64,000 bases of DNA from Caproiciproducens sp. NJN-50 (GCF_004103755.1 NZ_CP035283.1:3038001-3102000), one strand, 5' to 3'. Numbered from the stretch's first letter, positions 52,289 through 60,986 are shown. Numbers and translations: made by a program. Notes: generated by a model not told the origin, from the sequence alone.

Positions 52289-52478
52289 AGATAGCCGCTA
52301 ATTCACTCTTGACCTTCTCGCAAGCAGAGTACCCGCTTCTGTCAGGTAAGTAAATCTGCACGCCAAGTGTATCGCCGCTTAACTGCTTATGATCAATACT
52401 GCCATTTGGAAGATGGCTCCCCCAAAAATAAAAGCTTAAATGATTTGATTGTGCGCACTTGACTACTTCCTGCTTCAA
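52224..52478 (-). pseudogene. unidentified gene fragment between pglX and pglZ remnants
   Basis: An 84-aa frame (LSFYFWGSHLPNGSIDHKQL, IYLPDRSGYSACEKVKSELA, IFERYEIYFDEENV) without a good start; TAGGAGGG lies 20 bp upstream. I do not recognise it. It could be the start of an accessory gene often found between pglX and pglZ in BREX loci, cut off where the PglZ fragment begins near 52250. Confidence 0.4.
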
Positions 52479-52505
52479 TTCTTCCGTAAGTATAGATCAT
52501 CCCTC

Positions 52506-53699
52506 CTAACCAATCTTCGCTAATAAATCCATCGGCACTGTCTTACCGTTATCCATTGGCACTTTCACGCCCTGGAATTTGGTATAGTTAACTTTCACGC
52601 CATCATCAAGATCAAGCTCAATCTGCTGGTGAGCGATGTGGGCTACTACCTGATCATAGGTACGGCATTCCTCAATCTTCCTTTGCAGGGCCTCAATTTC
52701 CTTACGGTAAGTGGCTTTCTCTCGGATATCGTTGGTGGCACCAGACAGCATTTCCAGCCGGCCAATTTCTGCCTCATATTTGCGCTGAAGCGGATGGAGG
52801 TAATCGGTACGTGCCCTCGCCACGGTATATTTATCGTAACGATGCAGGTAAAAAAGTGCCTTGAAGCCGTCCTCCCTACCGCTGTCCAGCAGCCAGTAAA
52901 TAGGACGCTTCTGATACACTTTGCAGTGATCCTTGTAAAAATCGTTCAAAAAATAGCGCCGTATTTTGTCTTTGGCCGAACCGTTCACATTGGGGTATAA
53001 GGCGCTGGCAATAAAGTTCAGGTTTTCACCCAGTGTGGAATCGCCGTATACGACGCGGACAAATTCAGTGAAACGCACCACAATATCGTCGTTAAAATAG
53101 TCAGCAGAACCAATCGGAACAATATTGTCTTCGTCTGGCTCAAATGAGCAAGCAGTCCATTTATCATGATCCTTAAACTCAGGATAATGATATGGAGCCG
53201 ATGAAATCCCAGCATATCCTGACCCAAAGAGTAATTCACCATTCTCGTCACAGGGAGTTTGCCCTTTATATCGGTGATATATTGAGTTGAAATTACCGCC
53301 GGCAAATACAAGCCCCGGCTTGCCCAGACTATAGCGCCCAAACATACAGCCAACAGCATAGGATAGAAAACTGCGGATGTCGCGGCCAAGATCGGCGTGA
53401 CGTATAGTAACGTCCTTGTTCTCAACTTCCGGGGTCAGTTCGTCCTGCAAACCGTAAATTTTAATGAAAATACGATTGAGTTCTTCTTCGTTGGCTTTGA
53501 GTTTGGCAAACTGTTCGTAAGTAAAGCGCTCCCAAGCGTCAAAAGCCTGTGTTATTGGTGCAGTTCCCTTGCTCCACTTAATGATGGTCGGGCCTTCACC
53601 AATATTTACCGACGAGAGAAAGACGGAACAGAGGATTGCGGAGAAAACATTTAGGAGGATGCAGGGTAACTGATCCTTTAAATACTCTTTGTAGCTCAT
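52506..53699 (-). pseudogene. pglX: chimeric ORF: sensor kinase N-terminus joined to BREX PglX C-terminus
   Basis: A 397-aa continuous frame. The first 36 residues or so (MSYKEYLKDQLPCILLNVFS, one membrane helix) look like the start of a BceS/VanS-like histidine kinase. They overlap the response-regulator stop by ATGA exactly as in such operons. From about residue 45 on it is the C-terminal third of PglX: FAKLKANEEELNRIF, YGLQDELTPEVENKDV, ADLGRDIRSFLSYAVGCM, DHCKVYQKRPIYWLLDSG and IELDLDDGVKVNY. PglX is normally about 1200 aa; its methylase motifs are gone. An in-frame deletion or insertion joint is the simplest reading. Confidence 0.8.
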
Positions 53700-54361
53700 A
53701 TCATATACCCTTGACGATGCTTTGTCGTAATAAAATCGATGATACCTATCTGCTTCAGTTTTTCACGGAGTCTTGTAATATTCACGCTCAGGGCATTATC
53801 ATCCACATAAAGCTGGTTATCCCATAGATACTCCACCAGATCGGCGCGGGGAACGATTTTACCAGCATTCCGGTAAAGAAACGCCATAATTTTTAGTTCA
53901 TTTTTTGTAAGCTCAACCGATTGCTTTTGAAATTCCACACAGCTGCTTTCCAAATGAAGCGTCACATCTTTATATGTCATCGTTTCGGCCTGTTCGGACG
54001 GATAGGCGCGTTTCAACAGCGAAGTGATGCGCGCCAACATTATTGATGTATTATACGGCTTTGTAATAAAGTCATCGCCACCCAGCATGATACTGTTCAG
54101 CTCATCAATATCGGTATTTCGGCTTGTGACAAAAATAATAGGTACATTTGAAAAAGTCCGGATTTTTGAACATATCTTAAATCCATCCTGCACGGGCAGA
54201 TTGATATCAAGCAAAATCAAATGTGGAATATCTTTTCTTACAGTTTCTACAATATTTGAAAATTCCTTTATGACACAGGCTGCATACCCATTGCTCTGCA
54301 AAAGGGTTGACAGTTCTTCCTGAATTACAGGGTCATCTTCAACAATGGTTATCTGATACAA
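53696..54361 (-). CDS. OmpR-type response regulator, kinase partner disrupted
   Basis: A 221-aa protein. The receiver domain has VEDDP near residue 7, the phospho-acceptor LILLDINLP near 52 and FITKPY near 100. The winged-helix OmpR/BceR domain follows (VELTKNELKIMAFLYRNAGK, YVDDNALSVNITRLREKL, TTKHRQGYMI). Its relatives respond to cell-wall antibiotics and pair with a short BceS-like kinase. Here the kinase gene is cut after about 36 codons, so this regulator is an orphan. No BceAB-type transporter lies nearby. Confidence 0.88.
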   Translation of the reverse strand: MYQITIVEDDPVIQEELSTLLQSNGYAACVIKEFSNIVETVRKDIPHLILLDINLPVQDGFKICSKIRTFSNVPIIFVTSRNTDIDELNSIMLGGDDFITKPYNTSIMLARITSLLKRAYPSEQAETMTYKDVTLHLESSCVEFQKQSVELTKNELKIMAFLYRNAGKIVPRADLVEYLWDNQLYVDDNALSVNITRLREKLKQIGIIDFITTKHRQGYMI

Positions 54362-54368
54362 ATAAAGC

Positions 54369-54554
54369 TCACTCCTTTCGCTCCGTTTTCTTCAATCTCG
54401 CATCAGCTGGTTTTTCCGTATCTTTCGGAATTGCCCATGCGCGGCCGAAGCGAACAGCACCGGCTATTCTGTTTTCCTCGCAGAGCTTCTGTATTCTTCT
54501 CTTGGAGATTCTCCACTGATCAGCAGCCTGCTGTACGGATATATAATCAAGCAT
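54369..54554 (-). CDS. MerR/excisionase-like small HTH protein
   Basis: A 61-aa protein, MLDYISVQQAADQWRISKRR, with an AGGAATT-type site upstream. The HTH_17 fold is evident (ISKRRIQKLCEENRIAGAVRFGRAWAIPKD), as in excisionase-like and MerR-type DNA-binding proteins of Firmicute mobile elements. It ends 7 bp before the response-regulator gene. It suggests that the surrounding DNA is a decayed integrative element, although no integrase is present. Confidence 0.72.
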   Translation of the reverse strand: MLDYISVQQAADQWRISKRRIQKLCEENRIAGAVRFGRAWAIPKDTEKPADARLKKTERKE

Positions 54555-54650
54555 TTTAATTCCTCCAACGTGTGTCTTTCCCTCAGTATATACGCAAATG
54601 CGAATGAAAGCAACTATTTTAAATTATATAGTTCACTATAACTATCATTA

Positions 54651-55025
54651 TCAGTACGTTCTCAATCTCATATCTATACTGTAAAATAACTTGACAAAGG
54701 TGTTCAGCTCATCTCCGGTGAGTGAAATTTTGGCTGTTTCAAGCTGACTCAGAAGATCCGTGATGCTCTGATACTCATCGGCAATAACCTGCATTTTTTT
54801 CGATATATTGTAGCCGCCGCAGGTGCGGGTGTAAGCTTTGAACAGACAGTCGTACTGCCCGGTTTTCCGGTTAGGCAACATGGAAAGGTACAACCCGACC
54901 GTTGCCTTGTCTGAGGTACGGATATACAGTTCGTCATGCATGTTGCCGACGACAAGTTCCTGCAGACCGTTTGTTTTTTCTGAGATCAGGTCTTTAGCCC
55001 ATCTCATTTGTTCGATACCATTCAT
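54651..55025 (-). CDS. hypothetical protein co-encoded with the adenine methylase
   Basis: Predicted 124 aa from ATG 55025 (MNGIEQMRWAKDLISEKTNG), 9 nt after GGAG inside the methylase 3' end. The alpha/beta sequence has LYIRTSDKATVGLYLSMLP, YDCLFKAYTRTCGGYN and a C-terminal helical part (FVKLFYSIDMRLRTY). Not recognised. It overlaps the methylase gene by 32 bp, so it is translationally coupled to it and probably belongs to the same mobile module. Confidence 0.6.
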   Translation of the reverse strand: MNGIEQMRWAKDLISEKTNGLQELVVGNMHDELYIRTSDKATVGLYLSMLPNRKTGQYDCLFKAYTRTCGGYNISKKMQVIADEYQSITDLLSQLETAKISLTGDELNTFVKLFYSIDMRLRTY

Positions 55026-55965
55026 CCTCGTCATCTCCGTTTTCATCAGAAAAAAGATTAAGCTGCTTTGGTTCGGCGCTCCGGCGCTCCTTGGGATCGT
55101 AATTGGTGATGATTACCTCCGGGTATTCACAGCCGCCGTCATACCTTTGCGCGAGGTTGTTGATACGGGTAACAGACAGAATGTGATATCCGGCGTATAG
55201 CTCACGGATGTACTCACAGTCGTTGTAGGACACCATCCATTTTCCTTTGCAGCTTTTGAGCGTATCCCGGAGGCGTTTATGATCTTCTTTCCGGAACACC
55301 ACGGCATAATGCCCTTCGGTTTCGTAGTAGGGCGGATCGCAATAAAAAAAGGCATTGTCCCGGTCGTACTGCCGGATCAATGCCTCAAAGTCTTTATTTT
55401 CCACCACCGTATCCGCCAGCCTGCGGGATGCTTCCCATATGAGAAAGAAGGTTTTCCGCACATCGCATGGCTGGCAGCTGTAGGAAGTGCAGCCGCTGCC
55501 GTAGCTGTATCGGATGAGCTTGTAAAAGGCGGCGGCCCGGCGTACATCGCTTTTTTCCGCGTTTTCCAGCATCAGCTCCTTTATATCTTCAAACTCCGGA
55601 GGGGAAAGGTTGTGCTGCGCCAGCTGCAGTTCTTCCGAGAGATACTCCTGTGTGAATTCTTCCTTTTCAATAAATTTACGGATGACATGAAACTCATCCC
55701 TTGAATTAATGGGAAGAAAGCCAAGGTGCCGTAGAAATTCCCATGTGCGAGTTTTGACGCAGTAAAAAAGATTGGCCAGATTGGAATTGAAGTCGTTGTA
55801 AACCTCCATTGCATTTTGTCCCGGCTTTTTGCCGAACAATACCCAGCCGCCGCCACCGAACACCTCAATGTATCTGCCGTAATCCTTTGGAAAAAGCCGG
55901 TATATAACGTTGCGGAGCGCCTTTTTGCCGCCGATCCAACTGATAAAGCTATTAATAAACATCAC
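54994..55965 (-). CDS. D12-class DNA adenine methylase
   Basis: A 323-aa protein. Motif FISWIGGKKALRN at the N-terminus binds SAM, YIEVFGGGGWVLF is motif I, and FFYCDPPYYETEGHY near residue 215 is the catalytic DPPY. These define the alpha-class (Dam/DpnM-like) N6-adenine methylases. Solitary versions are common on Firmicute integrative elements and phages, where they mask or regulate element DNA. No matching endonuclease was recognised next to it. Confidence 0.9.
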   Translation of the reverse strand: MMFINSFISWIGGKKALRNVIYRLFPKDYGRYIEVFGGGGWVLFGKKPGQNAMEVYNDFNSNLANLFYCVKTRTWEFLRHLGFLPINSRDEFHVIRKFIEKEEFTQEYLSEELQLAQHNLSPPEFEDIKELMLENAEKSDVRRAAAFYKLIRYSYGSGCTSYSCQPCDVRKTFFLIWEASRRLADTVVENKDFEALIRQYDRDNAFFYCDPPYYETEGHYAVVFRKEDHKRLRDTLKSCKGKWMVSYNDCEYIRELYAGYHILSVTRINNLAQRYDGGCEYPEVIITNYDPKERRSAEPKQLNLFSDENGDDEDEWYRTNEMG

Positions 55966-55995
55966 CTCCTTGGCTGCGTAATTTTTTCTTCCATT

Positions 55996-56595
55996 TTATG
56001 CAGGGATTGCCGCGATACCGTGCCGCCTTATGAGGAAGGCGTTAATGATCAGGCGAAGCAGCTTATCATTGATCAATTCCGGATCGCTTAGTTCCGAAAC
56101 GCCGATATGGTCTGTACCGTGATACAGATCCCTTGCCGTATGAAATATGGTGTAGCCATCCAGACCCACACCGTGGATACGAATATCTTTAAAGCGGATA
56201 CCGCTCTGATCGATGAAGTCTTTCGATTGCTTCCAGAGGAAGGCGTCGGAAGTCAGCAGGAAAACAGCCGCAGCATAGGCTTCGGAAAGGTTCAAAAGCG
56301 GAAACAATCCGCTTTTTCGCAGGCTTTGAAATTTTCTGCGGTGTTCTGCGTTTCTGAAAAACATCGGATTCGCCTCGCTTTCTTTGAGCAGCTTCTCTAT
56401 CCGCGAAGCAAATGTCCGAAGCTGGATTTCGCTTAAGAACAACCGGAGCAGTTCCCCATAGGATACGCAACCGGCTGCAATTCGCTCCGGAAGGCAAATA
56501 CAGCCTGCGAAGCCACAGCATTTTTTCTTTTCTGTTGTTTGTGTACAGAACCGGCAATCGCAGTCGGTGCAGGTATATTTGTAACGGCTTCTCAT
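55996..56595 (-). CDS. Cys-rich N-terminal hypothetical protein of the mobile module
   Basis: Predicted 199 aa from ATG 56595 (MRSRYKYTCTDCDCRFC). The start is uncertain: GGAG is only 2 nt upstream, and several earlier ATGs up to 56706 are possible. The N-terminal 40 residues carry nine cysteines (CTDCDCRFC, CCGFAGCIC) and probably bind zinc. The remainder is helical and ends with a conserved-looking block (RFKDIRIHGVGLDGYTIF, HTARDLYHGTDH). I do not recognise the family. It is oriented with the adenine methylase 30 bp downstream. Confidence 0.6.
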   Translation of the reverse strand: MRSRYKYTCTDCDCRFCTQTTEKKKCCGFAGCICLPERIAAGCVSYGELLRLFLSEIQLRTFASRIEKLLKESEANPMFFRNAEHRRKFQSLRKSGLFPLLNLSEAYAAAVFLLTSDAFLWKQSKDFIDQSGIRFKDIRIHGVGLDGYTIFHTARDLYHGTDHIGVSELSDPELINDKLLRLIINAFLIRRHGIAAIPA

Positions 56596-56750
56596 GACTC
56601 CGGCACTTCGGGGAAAAAAGCCGGGAATTAATTGCATTTCTATTTCGGTTAAGGCGAGAGGTGTACCTCTCATGAACCTCGCTGGTATTGTTCTCATTCC
56701 TTTCATCACGCTCTGCAGGGCAGTACTTTTTGAAAAATGGCAACAAAAAA

Positions 56751-56788
56751 AGCGGCTGTGTTTTTCAGTTACGAAGAACACAGCCGCT
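56751..56788 (-). terminator. terminator, minus strand
   Basis: Perfect 12-bp stem AGCGGCTGTGTT / AACACAGCCGCT with a 14-nt loop, followed on the minus strand by TTTTTTT. Confidence 0.82.
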
Positions 56789-56916
56789 CAAAGATTACCC
56801 GGCAGGGAGCGTTATTTTATTTTCGAATGTATGGAAAAGAGGCCATACCATTTGGCACGACCTCTGATTTCTTTATGCTATATATGATTTATCCCTCAAA
56901 AAGAGGGTGTGCACTA

Positions 56917-56956
56917 TGAAAAACGGGAGTCTTGAATTTCTCATTCAAAACTCCCG
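56917..56956 (-). terminator. tRNA-Arg terminator
   Basis: Stem CGGGAGT / ACTCCCG with an inner TTGAAT/ATTCAA stem, followed on the minus strand by TTTTTC, 56 bp beyond the tRNA 3' end. Confidence 0.78.
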
Positions 56957-57011
56957 CAGCCCGCATAAACACTGGCTTTATGGGCCATGCATCTATATTG
57001 GGCAAATGTTT

Positions 57012-57088
57012 TGGCGCGCTCGGAGGGACTCGAACCCACGGCCTTCTGATTCGTAGTCAGACACTCTATCCAGCTGAGCTACGAGCGC
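57012..57088 (-). tRNA. tRNA-Arg (anticodon ACG)
   Basis: A 77-nt cloverleaf read on the minus strand: acceptor GCGCTCG / CGAGCGC, D arm with GCTCAGCTGG, anticodon stem TCTGA/TCAGA with loop CTACGAA (anticodon ACG), T arm with GGGTTCGAGTCCC, discriminator G and encoded CCA. Its 3' end faces the accessory island, the classical side for integration of mobile elements. Confidence 0.96.
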
Positions 57089-57143
57089 ATTCTCAAGGAA
57101 GCTGGCATTGAAAACATCCTCCATTCACAATGACAGCTTAACT

Positions 57144-57172
57144 ATTATATTAGATCGAGAGGAAAAAGTCAA
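57144..57172 (-). promoter_or_regulatory. tRNA-Arg promoter
   Basis: On the minus strand, TTGACT (57172-57167), 17-bp spacer, TATAAT (57149-57144). A near-consensus vegetative promoter 56 bp before the tRNA. Confidence 0.85.
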
Positions 57173-57211
57173 GCCCTTTTGCCTGAATATTATCCTCCGG
57201 GCCGGAAGCTG

Positions 57212-57664
57212 TCAGGTTTCCTTCGAAGACGGCACGCAGATACAGAATCCCCAGGCGGCCAGCGCAAGGGAAAGCAGCGATACCAGAATAATGAAATAAT
57301 GCAAACCAGTCATCGCAACGGAATCCACCATTTTCCGTTTCGCCGCGGTAAAAAAGCACGCTGCCGCCAACATGTAAAACGCGCTGAGACAGGCCGCCAT
57401 CCCAAAATTATAGCGCTCCCTGAGAAAGATCAGTAAAAAGGCCGTCAGGATCGGAAGCAGACAAGACAGCAGCAAATAAACAAGCGCGTTGTTGGAAAAA
57501 CCCATGCCGGCATAGCGGTGAATCATTCCGAAGACACTCAGCGGCTCCTTGTCTCCCGGTGTCGAAGAGGCTGCCATGCCGACCGGCAGAAACTGCATCC
57601 CAATCAGCAGCGTCTGGATCAGAATCAGCAGAATCTTCACCTGTTTCTTCTGCATATATTTCAA
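57212..57664 (-). CDS. four-TM membrane protein of unknown function
   Basis: About 150 aa from TTG 57664, 4 nt after GGAGG; ATG 57655 is the alternative. The first helix is signal-like (KILLILIQTLLIGMQFLPVGM), followed by a short loop with a Gly/Asp/Pro turn, then three more helices (about residues 60-80, 90-108, 122-145). No family recognised. It follows ppdK after a terminator, so it may be transcribed separately at low level. Confidence 0.6.
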   Translation of the reverse strand: MKYMQKKQVKILLILIQTLLIGMQFLPVGMAASSTPGDKEPLSVFGMIHRYAGMGFSNNALVYLLLSCLLPILTAFLLIFLRERYNFGMAACLSAFYMLAAACFFTAAKRKMVDSVAMTGLHYFIILVSLLSLALAAWGFCICVPSSKET

Positions 57665-57683
57665 TCTCCCTCCTGAAAAGAAT

Positions 57684-57709
57684 TCCCCTGCGAAAACGCA
57701 GGGGAATCT
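57684..57709 (-). terminator. ppdK terminator
   Basis: Perfect 11-bp stem ATTCCCCTGCG / CGCAGGGGAAT with a 4-nt loop, followed on the minus strand by TCTTTTC, 24 bp after the ppdK stop. Confidence 0.8.
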
Positions 57710-57733
57710 CGCTTCAAAACGTTTAAAACGGAA

Positions 57734-60394
57734 TCAGGCTTTTGCCCTTTTTTCCTTAATTGCCGCCTGGGCAGCCGCAAGGCGTGCGATCGGCACGCGG
57801 AACGGTGAGCAGGAAACATAATCAAGGCCGGCAAAATGGCAGAACTCGACGGAAGACGGGTCACCGCCATGCTCGCCGCAGATGCCGAGGTGAATGTTCG
57901 GGCGGGTCGCGCGGCCGTCTTCGACCGCCATCTTGATCAGCTTGCCCACGCCCACCTGGTCGAGATGCGCAAACGGATCGGATTCGTAAATTTTCTTCTC
58001 ATAGTAATAATCAAGGAACTTGCCGGCGTCGTCGCGGCTGAATCCGAAGGTCATCTGGGTCAGGTCGTTGGTGCCGAAGCTGAAGAACTCAGCCTCCTTG
58101 GCAATGTCGCCCGCGGTCAGCGCGGCACGCGGAATCTCGATCATGGTGCCGACCTGGTACTTCATCTTGACGCCCGCCTCGGCGATGATCTTGTCAGCCG
58201 TGGCGACGACGACGTCCTTGACATATTTCAGCTCTTTGATCTCGCCCACGAGCGGAATCATGATGCGCGGTTCGACATTGTAGCCCGGATGCGCCTTGTT
58301 GACGTTGATGGCGGCGTTGATGACGGCCGCGGTCTGCATCTCGGCAATTTCCGGATAGGTGACGGCAAGACGGCAGCCGCGGTGACCCATCATCGGGTTG
58401 AATTCGTGCAGGCTGGCGATCACGTTCTTCAGGTGCTCGACGGTGATGCCCAGTTCGCCTGCGATCTCCTTGATATCCGACTCCTTGGTCGGCAGGAACT
58501 CATGCAGCGGCGGATCCAGGAAGCGGATAATCACCGGACGGCCTTCCATCGCGCTGTACAGGCCCTCGAAATCGCCCTGCTGGTACGGCATGATCTTCGC
58601 AAGAGCCTTTTTGCGCTCCTCGACCGTCTCGGAAACGATCATCTCGCGCATCGCCTTGATGCGGGTGCCTTCAAAGAACATGTGCTCGGTGCGGGTCAGG
58701 CCGATGCCCTCGGCGCCGAATTCACGCGCCTGCTTCGCATCCTTCGGGGTGTCCGCGTTGGTGTAAACCTGCAGTCTCCTCGCCTTGTCGGCCCAAGCCA
58801 TGAAGCGACCGAAGTCGCCGGAAATGGTGGCCGGAACGGTCGGGATCGCCGCATCGTAAACATTGCCGGTGGAACCGTCAATGGAGATGTAGTCGCCTTC
58901 CTTCACGGTCTTGCCTGAAAGAGTGAACTGCTTTTTGTCATAGTCAACGACAATTTCGCCGCAGCCGGAAACACAGCAGGTGCCCATGCCGCGCGCGACA
59001 ACCGCCGCGTGGGAGGTCATGCCGCCGCGGACGGTCAGGATACCCTGCGCGACCGCCATGCCCTCGATGTCTTCCGGAGAGGTCTCAAGGCGCACCAGAA
59101 CGACCTTTTCGCCTTTCTTCGCCCACTCCTTTGCATCGTCGGCGGAGAAAACGACTTTGCCGCAGGCGGCACCCGGAGAAGCCGCCAGGCCGTGGCCGAT
59201 GGCTTTCGCCTTCTTGATGGCTTCGGCATCAAACTGCGGGTGCAGCAAAGCGTCGAGCTGCTTCGGCTCCACGCGGAGAACGGCCTCTTCCTCATCGATC
59301 ATGCCCTCGTCCACCAGGTCGCACGCGACCTTCAGCGCGGCGGCCGCCGTGCGCTTGCCGTTGCGGGTCTGCAGCATGAACAGGTGGCCGTCTTCGATGG
59401 TGAATTCCATATCCTGCATGTCCTTGAAATGATTCTCAAGATTCGTCGCAATTTTGACGAACTGATCGTACACTTCCGGCATCTGATCTTTCAGGTGGCT
59501 GATCGGGGACGGCGTGCGGACGCCGGCGACGACATCCTCGCCCTGCGCGTTGATAAGGTATTCGCCGAACAGCGCCTTCTCGCCGGTCGCCGGGTTGCGG
59601 GTGAACGCGACGCCCGTGCCGGAGTGGTCGCCGGAGTTGCCGAAAGCCATCTGCTGGACGTTGACCGCGGTTCCCCATTCGTAAGGAATTTCATTCATCT
59701 TGCGGTAAACGTTCGCGCGGGGGTTATCCCAGCTGCGGAACACCGCTTTCACAGCCTCGATCAGCTGCTCCTTCGGCTCCTGCGGGAACGGCTTGTGCTC
59801 GTTGTCCTCATAGATCTTTTTGAAAATACCGACCAGCTTCTTCAGGTCTTCGGCAGTCAGGTCGACGTCGTTCTTCACGCCTTTTTCGGCCTTCATTTTA
59901 TCGATTTCTTCTTCGAACAGGCTCTTGGAAACGCCCATGACGACGTCCGAGAACATCTGAACAAAACGGCGGTAGCTGTCATAAGCAAAACGCGGATTGC
60001 CGGTCTTTTTTGCCAAGCCCTCAACGGCCTCGTCATTCAGGCCCAGATTCAGGATCGTGTCCATCATTCCGGGCATGGATTGACGCGCGCCGGAACGAAC
60101 GGAAACAAGAAGAGGATTGCTGATGTCTCCGAAGGTCTTCCCGGTGATTTTCTCCAGGCCCTTCATATGATCAAAAATATCCTTCTCAATTTCTCCATTG
60201 ATCTGGCGGCCGTCCTCATAGTACTGGGTGCAGGCATCGGTGGTGATGGTAAAACCCTGCGGCACCGGCATCCCGGCTTCGGTCATTTCTGCCAAACCGG
60301 CGCCTTTGCCGCCCAGAGTGTTCTTCATCGTGGTCATGTCGCCGTGAAAGGCCTCGCTGCCCTCGGTGAAGTAGTAAAGATATTTATTGCTCAT
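57734..60394 (-). CDS. ppdK: pyruvate, phosphate dikinase
   Basis: Predicted 886 aa from ATG 60394 (MSNKYLYYFTEGSEAFHGDM), with AGGAGG 7 nt upstream. The nucleotide-binding domain (about 1-340) has LGGKGAGLAEM and SVRSGARQSMPGMMDTILNL. The phospho-histidine domain has GGMTSHAAVVARGMG near 455. The C-terminal PEP/pyruvate barrel has IGLTRTEHMFF, FGTNDLTQMTFGFSRDD and LGICGEHGGDP with the catalytic Cys near 835. It interconverts pyruvate/ATP/Pi with PEP/AMP/PPi, a main glycolytic or gluconeogenic step in clostridia. Confidence 0.97.
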   Translation of the reverse strand: MSNKYLYYFTEGSEAFHGDMTTMKNTLGGKGAGLAEMTEAGMPVPQGFTITTDACTQYYEDGRQINGEIEKDIFDHMKGLEKITGKTFGDISNPLLVSVRSGARQSMPGMMDTILNLGLNDEAVEGLAKKTGNPRFAYDSYRRFVQMFSDVVMGVSKSLFEEEIDKMKAEKGVKNDVDLTAEDLKKLVGIFKKIYEDNEHKPFPQEPKEQLIEAVKAVFRSWDNPRANVYRKMNEIPYEWGTAVNVQQMAFGNSGDHSGTGVAFTRNPATGEKALFGEYLINAQGEDVVAGVRTPSPISHLKDQMPEVYDQFVKIATNLENHFKDMQDMEFTIEDGHLFMLQTRNGKRTAAAALKVACDLVDEGMIDEEEAVLRVEPKQLDALLHPQFDAEAIKKAKAIGHGLAASPGAACGKVVFSADDAKEWAKKGEKVVLVRLETSPEDIEGMAVAQGILTVRGGMTSHAAVVARGMGTCCVSGCGEIVVDYDKKQFTLSGKTVKEGDYISIDGSTGNVYDAAIPTVPATISGDFGRFMAWADKARRLQVYTNADTPKDAKQAREFGAEGIGLTRTEHMFFEGTRIKAMREMIVSETVEERKKALAKIMPYQQGDFEGLYSAMEGRPVIIRFLDPPLHEFLPTKESDIKEIAGELGITVEHLKNVIASLHEFNPMMGHRGCRLAVTYPEIAEMQTAAVINAAINVNKAHPGYNVEPRIMIPLVGEIKELKYVKDVVVATADKIIAEAGVKMKYQVGTMIEIPRAALTAGDIAKEAEFFSFGTNDLTQMTFGFSRDDAGKFLDYYYEKKIYESDPFAHLDQVGVGKLIKMAVEDGRATRPNIHLGICGEHGGDPSSVEFCHFAGLDYVSCSPFRVPIARLAAAQAAIKEKRAKA

Positions 60395-60568
60395 GAAACT
60401 ACCTCCTGAAAAGAATAAAAATTGTGTTTGGTGAACATTCGCGTTCGATCGCAAATCGCTCAAACTGTATTATATCAAATACCCGAATCAAATGCTATAT
60501 GTTTTTCCTAATCACAGGCATTATTTTTTCCCTTGTTTCCTAAAAAATTCCGGTGTGGGGCCGGAAAG

Positions 60569-60826
60569 TCAGCCCAGCAGGAACTTTGCGTACGCGGCGT
60601 CCGCCCGCCGGACCAGGATGACATAATAATCCTTAATGGAAGGCCCTCCCCGGGAGAGGCCCCCGCTCCTTCCTCCCAAGAAATTCATGGAAAACCGGAG
60701 CGAATTGTTTCTGATCTTCGCCTTGAATTTCATCCCGCCTTCCCGCAGCATAATCTGTTTTCTGAGATATTCTTCATAATCCGTGCTGAGGTAAACCTCA
60801 ACCCAATCCGCATCAAACAGTTTCAT
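60569..60826 (-). CDS. small hypothetical protein
   Basis: Predicted 85 aa from ATG 60826 (MKLFDADWVEVYLSTDYEEY), with AGGGAG 7 nt upstream. The layout is an N-terminal strand, a helix (YEEYLRKQIMLREGGMKFKA), a Gly-rich loop (NFLGGRSGGLSRGG) and a final strand-helix (DYYVILVRRADAAYAKFLL). It resembles small putative signal-transducing proteins (DUF2007-like), which is only a structural guess. Monocistronic between ppdK and glmU. Confidence 0.55.
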   Translation of the reverse strand: MKLFDADWVEVYLSTDYEEYLRKQIMLREGGMKFKAKIRNNSLRFSMNFLGGRSGGLSRGGPSIKDYYVILVRRADAAYAKFLLG

Positions 60827-60986
60827 GGAGCATCTCCCTTCTTTCGGAACACGGACCGGGTTTAACCGCAAATCCTGATTACCATTTATATCCATTTTCT
60901 GGTTCTATTTTATTTCATACAAGGGAAATAGTCAAATCATTTTTAACAGGAAGCCGCAAGAAATTTAACATATGGCCTGAAATAGC

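Larger units (their letters stand above)
56596..57011. other. region between the island and tRNA-Arg with two terminators
   Basis: About 415 bp, partly covered by alternative 5' extensions of the Cys-rich gene. It holds a tRNA terminator (56917-56956), a CCCTC/GAGGG mini-hairpin near 56892 and a second terminator (56751-56788). No further gene is supported. Confidence 0.5.

Noticed and set aside
59009..60409. 466-codon open frame on the plus strand
   Set aside because: It is antisense to ppdK, whose full set of catalytic motifs is certain.
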